A program made the position numbers and the translations under genes. A DNA stretch of 5,375 nt from Actinomycetota bacterium (GTDB lineage: Bacteria; Actinomycetota; Humimicrobiia; Humimicrobiales; Humimicrobiaceae): NCBI GenBank assembly GCA_022865545.1, contig JALHTA010000381.1:1-5375 (forward strand), given 5' to 3'. Below, one piece after another: positions 1 to 5,375 of the stretch (positions are counted from its first letter, which is position 1; each line of letters opens with the position of its first letter). Below the pieces are notes generated by a model. The model saw only the letters and a list, made by a program, of their open reading frames with translations. It searched no databases and was not told the origin of the DNA.

Positions 1-362
1 TCATCTTTTAATACTTTAAAAAGAGCATCAAAGCTATCAACAGCCATCTTGGCCTGTTCCCTGTCCTTATATTTATTATTTGCTTCTGCGGGGATGCCCA
101 TTTTTTTATAAGCAAGGCTGGAAAGAGACATCATCATCTGCGTGATAATATCTTTAGTCGTAAGTCTATCTATTTCCTCCTGAAGCTGCCTTAGCATTTC
201 CTCTTCTTTTTTTTGTGTGTCTTCTCCGGTAGGAGCATCTTCCGGTTTGCTTTTCATTTTCCCGTTCCCTGTCTTACCCTCAATAGTCTCTTTGGCCATC
301 TTATCTTTTAATTCCTTGTCTTCGCCATTTCCCTTACTTTTTTTTCCTTTTTTCTCTGCCAA
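1..362 (-). CDS. DUF1844-like small protein, TTG start, 3' end cut by the window edge
   Basis: A minus-strand frame stays open from a TTG at 362-360 to the left edge, giving 120 complete codons. The TTG is preferred because GAGGTGA lies five bases upstream and a good promoter lies just beyond; the first in-frame ATG is only at codon 22 and lacks such a site. Residues 2-50 are lysine-, glycine- and glutamate-rich and probably disordered. Residues 50-68 are Glu/Lys/Gln-rich and look like a short coiled coil. Residues 70-120 (DIITQMMMSLSSLAYKKMGI, then a Lys/Glu stretch and AKMAVDSFDALFKVL) resemble the DUF1844 domain: a helix ending in a short-chain 'LG/MGIP' turn, then 'AK..ID.L..L'. No signal peptide or membrane segment is visible. 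The function of this family is not known to me. It is the last gene of the minus-strand cluster visible here. Family assignment is by eye and moderately sure; that it is a real gene is well supported. Confidence 0.75.
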   Translation of the reverse strand, partial: MAEKKGKKSKGNGEDKELKDKMAKETIEGKTGNGKMKSKPEDAPTGEDTQKKEEEMLRQLQEEIDRLTTKDIITQMMMSLSSLAYKKMGIPAEANNKYKDREQAKMAVDSFDALFKVLKD

Positions 363-367
363 TTAAA

Positions 368-374
368 TCACCTC
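368..374 (-). promoter_or_regulatory. Shine-Dalgarno site deciding the TTG start
   Basis: The minus strand reads GAGGTGA, followed by five bases (TTTAA) and then TTG. This is a strong match to the anti-Shine-Dalgarno sequence at a normal distance. It is the main reason for starting the DUF1844-like gene at TTG rather than at a later ATG. Confidence 0.75.
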
Positions 375-414
375 AAAATAATAATGATCATATACCTTTG
401 ATATGTTTAATAAT

Positions 415-443
415 ATTATCTAAATAATATAACTTATAGTCAA
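415..443 (-). promoter_or_regulatory. sigma-70-type promoter for the DUF1844-like gene
   Basis: On the minus strand TTGACT (443-438, five of six to the -35 consensus) is followed by exactly 17 bases and GATAAT (420-415, five of six to the -10 consensus). Transcription would start near 408, leaving a leader of about 46 bases before the TTG codon. The -35 box directly abuts the apt stop codon. The surroundings are very AT-rich, which raises the chance-match rate, but ten of twelve matches at ideal spacing makes this the best promoter in the window. Confidence 0.6.
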
Positions 444-965
444 TTACTCTGAATCATATTTTATAAGCGAAAATACTTCATAGCCCTCAAGTACCTTCCG
501 CGGATTTAAAAATTCAAGTTCGATCAAGAAACAGAAACCCAGGACTTCTCCTCCCATTTTCTCGACAAGATCTGCTTTTGCTTTCGCTGTACCGCCAGTG
601 GCCACAAGATCATCGACGATAAGCACCTTGTCGCCTTTTTTTACAGCATCCACATGCATCTGCAATATATTCTTTCCATATTCAAGATCATAGGAAGTCT
701 CGCAGGTCTCATAGGGAAGTTTTCCAGGTTTTCTAATTGGTATGAACCCTATCCCAAGATTGTATGCAAGGATAGCACCAAAAATAAATCCTCTGGCTTC
801 TGCCCCAATTATGAGATCTATCTCTTTTCCCTTATACTGTTCAGTCATCTTGTCTACAGAATATTTAAATGCATCACCGTCTGATAGCAGAGTCGTAATA
901 TCTCTAAATACAATTCCTTTTTTTGGAAAATCAGGGACATTCCTTATTTTCTTTTTTAGATCCAT
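444..965 (-). CDS. apt: Adenine phosphoribosyltransferase
   Basis: This cytosolic purine-salvage enzyme makes AMP and pyrophosphate from adenine and PRPP. The product is 173 residues, close to the usual 170-183 for bacterial Apt, and appears complete. Visible hallmarks are the N-terminal [15 protein letters not shown] block (residues 13-27), the EARGF segment (56-60), the RKPGKLP loop (78-84) and YDLEYG (92-97) with the candidate catalytic glutamate E95. The PRPP-binding motif [13 protein letters not shown] (114-126) has both acidic residues and the TGGT loop. The ATG is preceded by AAAGGA about five bases upstream. It lies 96 bp downstream of the transketolase C-half on the same strand. Transketolase feeds ribose-5-phosphate, and hence PRPP, so the pairing makes metabolic sense. 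Xanthine phosphoribosyltransferase is a less likely alternative because the full [12 protein letters not shown] block is typical of Apt. Confidence 0.96.
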   Translation of the reverse strand: MDLKKKIRNVPDFPKKGIVFRDITTLLSDGDAFKYSVDKMTEQYKGKEIDLIIGAEARGFIFGAILAYNLGIGFIPIRKPGKLPYETCETSYDLEYGKNILQMHVDAVKKGDKVLIVDDLVATGGTAKAKADLVEKMGGEVLGFCFLIELEFLNPRKVLEGYEVFSLIKYDSE

Positions 966-1021
966 TTCATCCTTTCAATAAATCCAAGGAGTAAACCCAG
1001 GGATTAAATTTTGTCTATCTT

Positions 1022-1051
1022 ATAATATATAGGCCCATAATTAAATTACAA
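1022..1051 (-). promoter_or_regulatory. weak candidate promoter upstream of apt
   Basis: In the 96-bp gap before apt the minus strand has TTGTAA (1051-1046, four of six) followed by 18 bases and TATTAT (1027-1022, five of six). No rho-independent terminator with a T-run is visible in this gap. Apt could therefore also be reached by readthrough from the transketolase genes. AT-rich sequence makes chance matches likely. Confidence 0.3.
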
Positions 1052-1061
1052 GCTGGAACTA

Positions 1062-2030
1062 CTAAATATTATCTTTTACAGTACGGATTATTGCTTCTGA
1101 ATCAAATCCATATGCTTTTACAAGTTCTGAAGCTGTACCGGAAGCGCCAAACTTGTCCTGTACCCCAAGCCTTATAACTTTTACCGGGGACTTTTCCGAT
1201 AATAGTTCACAAACAGCGCTTCCGAGTCCGCCGATTATACTGTGATCCTCCACAGTTATAACAAGGCCTGTTTTTTGTGCACTCTCTATTATAAGGTCTT
1301 CGTCCAGTGGTTTGATTGAGGCCATATTGATAAGATCGGTCTCAATGCCTTCCTCTTCCAGTTTTGCGGCAGCTTCAAGTGCGATATGAGTTGTAAAACC
1401 AGCACCGATGATCGTAGCTGCGTCACCTTCCATTATTTTTACACCTTTTCCGATCTCAAATTCATAATCATCATTAAAGATGACCGGACTTGCCCCCCTG
1501 CAGAGCCTTACATAGCAAGGTCCATTATATTCCGTTATCTTCTCTATGACTTTTTTGGTCTCTGTAGCGTCCGCAGGTGAGAGTACCAGTATATTGGGGA
1601 TAGCACGCATTATAGCTACATCCTCAATAGCCTGATGGGTGGCTCCATCTTCACCAAGTGTTACTCCGCTGTGCGTTGCACATATTTTGACATTAAGCTT
1701 CGGGTATGCGATTGATATGCTTACCTGGTCACATGCTCTCTTGGTCGCAAATACGCTGAATGTAGACGCAAACGGGATCTTTCCCATAGTTGCGAGTCCT
1801 GCCGCAACACTCATCATATTTGATTCAGCTATGCCCATATTGAAAAACCTGTCCGGAAATTTCTTGCCAAAGACTGCAGTCTTGGTAGATTTTGAAAGGT
1901 CACAGTCCAGAACGACAATATCCTTGTTTGATTCCCCGAGTTCAGCAAGCGTGGTACCATAAGCTTCCCTGGTAGCGATCTTTTTATCACCCGCGGTATT
2001 TAATATATTTTCAACCTTTTTATTGATCAT
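1062..2030 (-). CDS. Transketolase, C-terminal subunit (pyrimidine-binding and C-terminal domains)
   Basis: This is the second half of a split transketolase, 322 residues long, matching the Pyr plus C-terminal domains of full-length enzymes of about 660 residues. The complex moves two-carbon ketol units between sugar phosphates, using thiamine diphosphate (TPP), in the non-oxidative pentose phosphate pathway. The start IATREAYG (18-25) is typical. GIAESNM (66-72) contains E69, the glutamate expected to activate the TPP aminopyrimidine ring. FSVF (91-94) supplies the aromatic stacking residue. ATHSGVTLGEDGATHQAIED (118-137) is the substrate and cofactor histidine-rich block. EDHSIIGGLGSAV (261-273) is the conserved C-terminal-domain motif. 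AGGAG lies nine bases before the ATG. The gene starts 33 bp after the N-half, so the two are probably co-transcribed and co-assembled. DXP synthase is unlikely because this family's split form and the LGEDGATHQ block point to transketolase. Confidence 0.95.
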   Translation of the reverse strand: MINKKVENILNTAGDKKIATREAYGTTLAELGESNKDIVVLDCDLSKSTKTAVFGKKFPDRFFNMGIAESNMMSVAAGLATMGKIPFASTFSVFATKRACDQVSISIAYPKLNVKICATHSGVTLGEDGATHQAIEDVAIMRAIPNILVLSPADATETKKVIEKITEYNGPCYVRLCRGASPVIFNDDYEFEIGKGVKIMEGDAATIIGAGFTTHIALEAAAKLEEEGIETDLINMASIKPLDEDLIIESAQKTGLVITVEDHSIIGGLGSAVCELLSEKSPVKVIRLGVQDKFGASGTASELVKAYGFDSEAIIRTVKDNI

Positions 2031-2063
2031 AATAGTTCACTCCTATTTTTAAAATTTAATGTT

Positions 2064-2900
2064 TTAGCTGGCATCGATTTTGCATATATCACAGATAGCC
2101 TTATCTTTTTCTTCTTCACTGGGAGCATTTCCATGCCAGTCACATGCATTTTCCATAAAGGTGACTCCCTTGCCTTTGGTAGTATTGGCGACTATGCATA
2201 CGGGACTACCTTTCACTGCGATGGCCTTTTTCATGGTATCATCTATCACATCAAGATCATGGCCATCTATCTCATATGTCTTCCAGCCAAATGAACGCCA
2301 TTTTTCAGCCAGTGGAGCTGTGTCCATTACATCCTTTGTGAATCCATCTATCTGCAGGCCATTGAGGTCCACAATAGCTATGAGATTATCAAGACTATAA
2401 TGTCTTGCAGCCATTGCAGCTTCCCATATCTGTCCCTCATCACATTCACCATCTCCAAGAACAGCAAAGACTTTCACTCCGCTATTATCAAGTTTTGAAG
2501 CTAGCGCCATCCCCACTGCACATGAAAGTCCCTGTCCGAGAGAACCTGTAGATATATCTACTCCAGGTGTCTTATTCATATCAGGATGGCCCTGAAGCAT
2601 GCTGCCGTATTTTCTAAGAGTCTTTAACTCCTCTTTATCAAAATACCCCTTTTCTGCCAGTGCAGCATATAATACCGGGCAGGCATGTCCTTTTGACAGC
2701 ACAACCCTGTCCCTATCTTTTTTACCTGGATCTTTCGGATCGATATTTGTGACACCGCTAAAATAAAGATATGAAAACATATCTGCCATTGATAATGATC
2801 CTCCGGGATGTCCTGAACCGGCGGCACAAAGCATCTCGACTATATCAATTCTGATGTCTTTTGCCTTCTGCTCAAGCATCTCCCTTGATTTTATATCCAT
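2064..2900 (-). CDS. Transketolase, N-terminal subunit (TPP pyrophosphate-binding domain)
   Basis: This is the first half of the split transketolase, 278 residues long, and carries the TPP diphosphate-binding domain. Visible motifs are SGHPGGSLS (29-37) with the substrate-contacting histidine H31, VLSKGHACPVLYA (67-79), QGHPD (103-107), STGSLGQGLSCAVGMA (117-132) and the TPP/Mg motif. That motif opens at GDGECDEGQIWEA (149-161) and closes at DLNGLQIDG (178-186), where N180 is the expected metal ligand. TKGKG (241-245) and WHG (255-257) near the end are also conserved. The stop codon follows residue 278, where the domain boundary falls in fused enzymes, so this is a natural split and not a broken gene. 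AGGGGAG precedes the ATG by a few bases. It is first in the minus-strand cluster, facing the divergent promoter region, and must pair with the C-half product to be active. Confidence 0.95.
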   Translation of the reverse strand: MDIKSREMLEQKAKDIRIDIVEMLCAAGSGHPGGSLSMADMFSYLYFSGVTNIDPKDPGKKDRDRVVLSKGHACPVLYAALAEKGYFDKEELKTLRKYGSMLQGHPDMNKTPGVDISTGSLGQGLSCAVGMALASKLDNSGVKVFAVLGDGECDEGQIWEAAMAARHYSLDNLIAIVDLNGLQIDGFTKDVMDTAPLAEKWRSFGWKTYEIDGHDLDVIDDTMKKAIAVKGSPVCIVANTTKGKGVTFMENACDWHGNAPSEEEKDKAICDICKIDAS

Positions 2901-2984
2901 TGATCTCCCCTTCTTTCTTCCCTGTCAAAAAATAATATAATGTGCAGCATTATAGCTCCATGAGCCCTCTGAGATATTAAAACG

Positions 2985-3013
2985 ATTATAATAAAAAGTC
3001 ATGGATTTAAGAA
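2985..3013 (-). promoter_or_regulatory. candidate promoter for the transketolase genes (proximal)
   Basis: The minus strand has an exact TATAAT (2990-2985) placed 17 bases after TTCTTA (3013-3008, three of six to the -35 consensus). The -35 match is poor. A second exact TATAAT (2954-2949) lies further downstream without a recognisable -35. Both are in AT-rich sequence, so support is modest. Confidence 0.35.
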
Positions 3014-3016
3014 GTA

Positions 3017-3045
3017 AGTATATGGTAAATTATTGCAAGTGATAA
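3017..3045 (-). promoter_or_regulatory. candidate promoter for the transketolase genes (distal)
   Basis: On the minus strand TTATCA (3045-3040, four of six) is followed by 17 bases and TATACT (3022-3017, five of six). It would give a leader of roughly 110 bases before the transketolase N-half start. It overlaps the candidate plus-strand promoter for the flavoprotein, so the two could exclude each other. Confidence 0.35.
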
Positions 3046-3060
3046 CTCATTATTTATTAA
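3033..3060 (+). promoter_or_regulatory. weak candidate promoter for the divergent flavoprotein gene
   Basis: TTGCAA (3033-3038, four of six) is followed by 16 bases and TATTAA (3055-3060, four of six). The whole 3047-3090 stretch is almost pure A and T, so an A-rich upstream or initiation region is likely, but the exact promoter cannot be fixed by eye. Confidence 0.25.
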
Positions 3061-3126
3061 ATAGAAATAAAAAATAAAATATTATAAAATTGGTAAAGTC
3101 TTTAATAGTCTAAACAGAAAGTAGCA

Positions 3127-4515
3127 ATGTATAATAATCTATATAATAACCTCGTAGTAATAGGAGGAAACGCCTCAGGACTCGCCGCAGCAAGCCAGGC
3201 AAGGAGAATAAATCCTGATCTTAATATCACCGTACTTGAAAGCGGAAAATACATATCTTATAGTACATGCGGCCTTCCCTACTTTATCTCAGGATATGTA
3301 AAAAGGGCTGAGGACCTGCTGGTTTATCCTAAGGATTTCTTTGAACAGAAAAGAAATATTAAGATACTTATGGGCCATATAGTCGTAGGGATGGATCCTT
3401 CAAAGAAGGAACTTCTTATAAGTGTGGGCCAGGCTCAGGAAAACAAGATCATAGAATATGACAAACTAATAATAAGCAGTGGCGGTACCAATATCATTCC
3501 CGATATCCCTGGAATAGATTCTTCAAATGTCTTCCAGTTCAGAAATGTCAGTGATGCGGAAAATCTTAAAGACTATATAGATTCAAACAATCCCAAAAAG
3601 GCCGTAGTCATAGGTGGAGGCGCCATTGGTATGCTTCTTGCAGAGGCTTTTAACCAGATCGGTATAAAGACTACCGTGGTTGAAAGAAAAGAGAGGATAT
3701 ACGATGAATTTGAATATGAGATAAGTACTATCCTGGCAAGAAAAGCTGAGATGGATGGGGTAGATATCCTGACTAAAACAAGCATTACTTCTATTAATGC
3801 AAATTCCGGCCAGAATACTGCCACGATAGAAGACGCCAGCGGGAAAAAAGACCTGGAATGTGACCTGGTAATGTTGGCCACAGGTATTTCTGCCAATACC
3901 GGTTTCCTCACAGACACCTCGATAGAACTCGGAATAAATGGAGCCATCAAGGTCGACAATAAGCTTCAGTCTTCACATATGAATATTTATGCATCCGGTG
4001 ACTGCGCAACTATAAAAAATATTGTAACGGGAAAACAAGATTATATACCGACTGCAAATAATGCCGTTAAAACCGGAAGGATCGCAGGAGAAAATGCTGC
4101 TGGCGGGAATAAAGTCTTTAATGGTTCTGTAGGAACCGTAGTAGATAAAGTCCTGGATCTTGAGATCGCAAGTACAGGCATAGGCTCAAAAGAAGCAGTA
4201 TCACTTGGTTATGATGCGATCAAACTTATTGACGGCTTTTCTTCACATGCAGGTTCTGTCCCGGGGGCAAAAAAAATAGCGATAATAATCATCGTAGATA
4301 CAACCTCAAGAAGGCTGCTTGGCGCCCAGATGATAGGCGGAGAGGGAGTCGGTAAAAGGATCGATGTCTTTGCCACAGCTATAACAAATGAAATGACCGT
4401 AGATGATATCTATATGCTGGATCTTTCCTATGCACCTGCAATATCGACTGTCTGGGATCCAGTAAACAAGATATGTGGAAAAGCAGTTCTGGCACTTGAT
4501 AAGCACAATAGGTGA
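3127..4515 (+). CDS. FAD-dependent NAD(P)H disulfide reductase, CoA-disulfide reductase / NADH oxidase type
   Basis: A soluble flavoenzyme of 462 residues, in the usual 440-460 range for single-cysteine class members (CoA-disulfide reductase, NADH oxidase, NADH peroxidase, polysulfide reductase). The N-terminal FAD fold is VVIGGNASGLAAASQA (9-24). YSTCGLPYFISG (45-56) holds the single redox cysteine C48. The NAD(P) fold is AVVIGGGAIGMLLAEAF (159-175), with E186 ending the second strand, which favours NADH. ATGISANTGFL (251-261) and IYASGDCA (287-294) complete FAD binding. The dimerisation domain spans roughly 330-455 and ends in the YAPAISTVWDP segment (435-445). There is no C-terminal rhodanese domain. 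The position equivalent to the conserved YYPGA tyrosine of CoA-disulfide reductases reads SVPGA (377-381), so the substrate is uncertain. An in-frame TAG at 3106-3108 and the absence of other start codons force the ATG at 3127, although only a weak AGAAAG precedes it. Confidence 0.88.
   Translation: MYNNLYNNLVVIGGNASGLAAASQARRINPDLNITVLESGKYISYSTCGLPYFISGYVKRAEDLLVYPKDFFEQKRNIKILMGHIVVGMDPSKKELLISVGQAQENKIIEYDKLIISSGGTNIIPDIPGIDSSNVFQFRNVSDAENLKDYIDSNNPKKAVVIGGGAIGMLLAEAFNQIGIKTTVVERKERIYDEFEYEISTILARKAEMDGVDILTKTSITSINANSGQNTATIEDASGKKDLECDLVMLATGISANTGFLTDTSIELGINGAIKVDNKLQSSHMNIYASGDCATIKNIVTGKQDYIPTANNAVKTGRIAGENAAGGNKVFNGSVGTVVDKVLDLEIASTGIGSKEAVSLGYDAIKLIDGFSSHAGSVPGAKKIAIIIIVDTTSRRLLGAQMIGGEGVGKRIDVFATAITNEMTVDDIYMLDLSYAPAISTVWDPVNKICGKAVLALDKHNR
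3130..3153 (+). repeat. 12-bp tandem duplication encoding YNNL-YNNL at the flavoprotein N-terminus
   Basis: Two adjacent 12-base units (3130-3141 and 3142-3153) match at ten of twelve positions and encode YNNL twice, just before the first strand of the FAD fold. Homologues usually begin within one or two residues of that strand, so the duplication adds a short N-terminal extension. The sequence is AT-rich and could also keep the start region unstructured for translation; that role is inference. Confidence 0.55.
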
Positions 4516-4578
4516 TGCAATGACTCTTCTGTGAGTATTCCATGTGCAATACGTGACAACAAAAGCCCTATCCAAACA

Positions 4579-4594
4579 AGATAATGGATTATCT
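4579..4594. terminator. short perfect palindrome between convergent genes, possible weak bidirectional terminator
   Basis: AGATAAT-GG-ATTATCT is a perfect inverted repeat in the 85-bp gap between the convergent flavoprotein and HD-domain genes; with a four-base loop the stem is six pairs. It is AT-rich and has no T-run on either side, so it is not a canonical rho-independent terminator. A second small stem, GTATT/AATAC (4535-4539 with 4548-4552), lies closer to the flavoprotein stop. No stronger terminator is visible in the gap. Confidence 0.25.
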
Positions 4595-4600
4595 CATACT

Positions 4601-5375
4601 CTAGAATAATTCATTCTGCTCAAGATCACTGGACGAAGGTCCTGAGTTTTTATTCGTATTATTATCCTGTTTTTCCACCTCTGGATCACTTGATTTTAGA
4701 CCGCTTTCCTCCTCAAGGTCCAGCTGCTTTATAAAGACAGGTCTCTCGAAATTCCTGGCATACTCGGACCACTCATTTTCATCACTGGTATTTTCAAGGA
4801 TAATATTGAATCCCCCTATGTCCCCATCAAGATGGTCAGCATGATAGACTATAAAAGCTTCCAGTATTTTTGGCCTCTTTGGCGAACCGTACTCCAGATG
4901 GCCGTGATGGCTGAGTATTATATGAAGGAGCCTGTCAGCAAGATCCTTCGGAAATCCCTTGATCTGATCTATCTTTTCAAGCACCCAGCCATAACCTATG
5001 GTTATATGGCCCAGGAGTCTTCCCCTATTGGTTATCTTCAAATTGACTCCTGAGGAGTATTCCCGTATCTTTCCAACATCATGAAGTATCGCACCGCAAA
5101 TAAGCAGGTCCCTATTGAGATTATCATAAATACCTGCAAGCATATCACAGACCTTCGTGACATTAAGTGAATGCTCCAGCAGTCCGCCCTGATAAGCATG
5201 ATGGTAACGGATTGCGGCAGTCGAGGTCTTGTATTCAGTGGTAAATTTTTTATCATTCATAAATGAATTTAGAAGTTCCTTTAAATACTTGCTCTCAAGG
5301 CTCCCAATATATCCAAGTATTTCTTCAAACATACCATCGATATCTTTGCTTGTACTTTTTATATAATCCGAGAGA
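4601..5375 (-). CDS. YhaM-like HD-domain 3'-5' exoribonuclease, 5' end cut by the window edge
   Basis: This is an HD-superfamily metal-dependent hydrolase resembling YhaM, a cytoplasmic 3'-5' exoribonuclease. The frame is open through 5375, giving 257 visible residues. The ATG at 5332 has no Shine-Dalgarno site, and the 14 codons upstream (ending KSTSKDIDG) read like the linker between the OB-fold and HD domains of YhaM, so the true start lies outside. Numbered from that internal Met, the metal ligands are visible in RYHHAYQGGLLEHS (42-55, H54), GAILHDVGK (80-88, H84 D85), LGH (107-109), LSHHGHLEYGSPK (140-152) and YHADHLDG (163-170). Roughly residues 205-243 form an acidic, Ser/Asn-rich tail, probably disordered and unlike the compact end of YhaM. 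The predicted N-terminal OB nucleic-acid-binding domain cannot be confirmed here. It converges on the flavoprotein gene with no evident functional link. Confidence 0.85.
   Translation of the reverse strand, partial: LSDYIKSTSKDIDGMFEEILGYIGSLESKYLKELLNSFMNDKKFTTEYKTSTAAIRYHHAYQGGLLEHSLNVTKVCDMLAGIYDNLNRDLLICGAILHDVGKIREYSSGVNLKITNRGRLLGHITIGYGWVLEKIDQIKGFPKDLADRLLHIILSHHGHLEYGSPKRPKILEAFIVYHADHLDGDIGGFNIILENTSDENEWSEYARNFERPVFIKQLDLEEESGLKSSDPEVEKQDNNTNKNSGPSSSDLEQNELF

Noticed and set aside
978..1006. AATCC/GGATT inverted repeat before apt, considered as a terminator or operator
   Set aside because: A five-pair stem with a loop of about 15 bases and no T-run in the right place is not better than chance in AT-rich DNA.
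1639..1962. Plus-strand open frame of 107 codons antisense to the transketolase C-half
   Set aside because: It mirrors conserved transketolase codons on the other strand and has no recognisable domain or start signal.
2080..2400. Plus-strand open frame of 106 codons antisense to the transketolase N-half
   Set aside because: Same reasoning: it lies wholly inside a strongly conserved gene on the opposite strand.
2923..2928. Exact TTGACA on the minus strand close to the transketolase N-half start
   Set aside because: The sequence 16-18 bases downstream has no -10 resemblance and falls on the ribosome-binding site and start codon, so it is probably incidental.
2955..2967. Small GCTC-CAT-GAGC hairpin in the transketolase leader, considered as a riboswitch or attenuator
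   Set aside because: The stem is only four pairs with no T-run or conserved aptamer core. The leader is too short and plain to support a TPP riboswitch or other known element.
3573..3959. Minus-strand open frame of 128 codons inside the flavoprotein gene
   Set aside because: It overlaps the NAD-binding domain codons antisense, and its serine/isoleucine-rich product is typical of a complementary-strand artefact.
4306..4575. Minus-strand open frame of 89 codons with several cysteines overlapping the flavoprotein 3' end
   Set aside because: Most of it lies antisense to well-conserved flavoprotein coding sequence, no ribosome-binding site supports it, and the composition looks like a shadow frame.

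Overview
This window carries six protein-coding genes, two of them cut by its ends. It looks like ordinary bacterial housekeeping and redox-metabolism DNA from a low-GC organism whose genes mostly have good Shine-Dalgarno sites. I found no mobile element, CRISPR array, tRNA or rRNA, and no convincing undescribed system. A transketolase split into two genes, a YhaM-type HD exoribonuclease, a DUF1844-like protein and a CoA-disulfide-reductase-like flavoprotein together suggest an anaerobic or microaerophilic bacterium, possibly from a deep or uncultured lineage. The phylum cannot be fixed from this sequence; a low-GC actinobacterial relative or a Clostridia/Thermotogae-like lineage are guesses only.

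Layout: positions 1-2900 hold a co-directional minus-strand cluster. In transcription order it is the transketolase N-terminal half (2900-2064), the transketolase C-terminal half (2030-1062), adenine phosphoribosyltransferase (965-444) and a DUF1844-like small protein that starts at a TTG codon (362) and runs off the left edge. The last gene appears to have its own good sigma-70-type promoter squeezed between it and apt. A 226-bp AT-rich intergenic region (2901-3126) separates this cluster from a divergent plus-strand FAD/NAD(P) disulfide reductase (3127-4515). That gene converges on a minus-strand HD-domain exoribonuclease-like gene (4601 to beyond the right edge). The coding frame of this last gene stays open to position 5375, so the ATG at 5332 is internal and the gene's 5' end lies outside the window.

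How the genes may work together: transketolase interconverts pentose phosphates with glycolytic intermediates and so supplies ribose-5-phosphate, the precursor of PRPP. Apt consumes PRPP to salvage adenine. The cluster is therefore a plausible pentose-phosphate/purine-salvage neighbourhood, although gaps of 81-96 bp and separate promoter candidates mean it need not be one transcript. The flavoprotein probably handles thiol, CoA-disulfide, polysulfide or oxygen chemistry. The HD protein probably acts in RNA turnover. Neither has a visible functional link to the sugar and purine genes.
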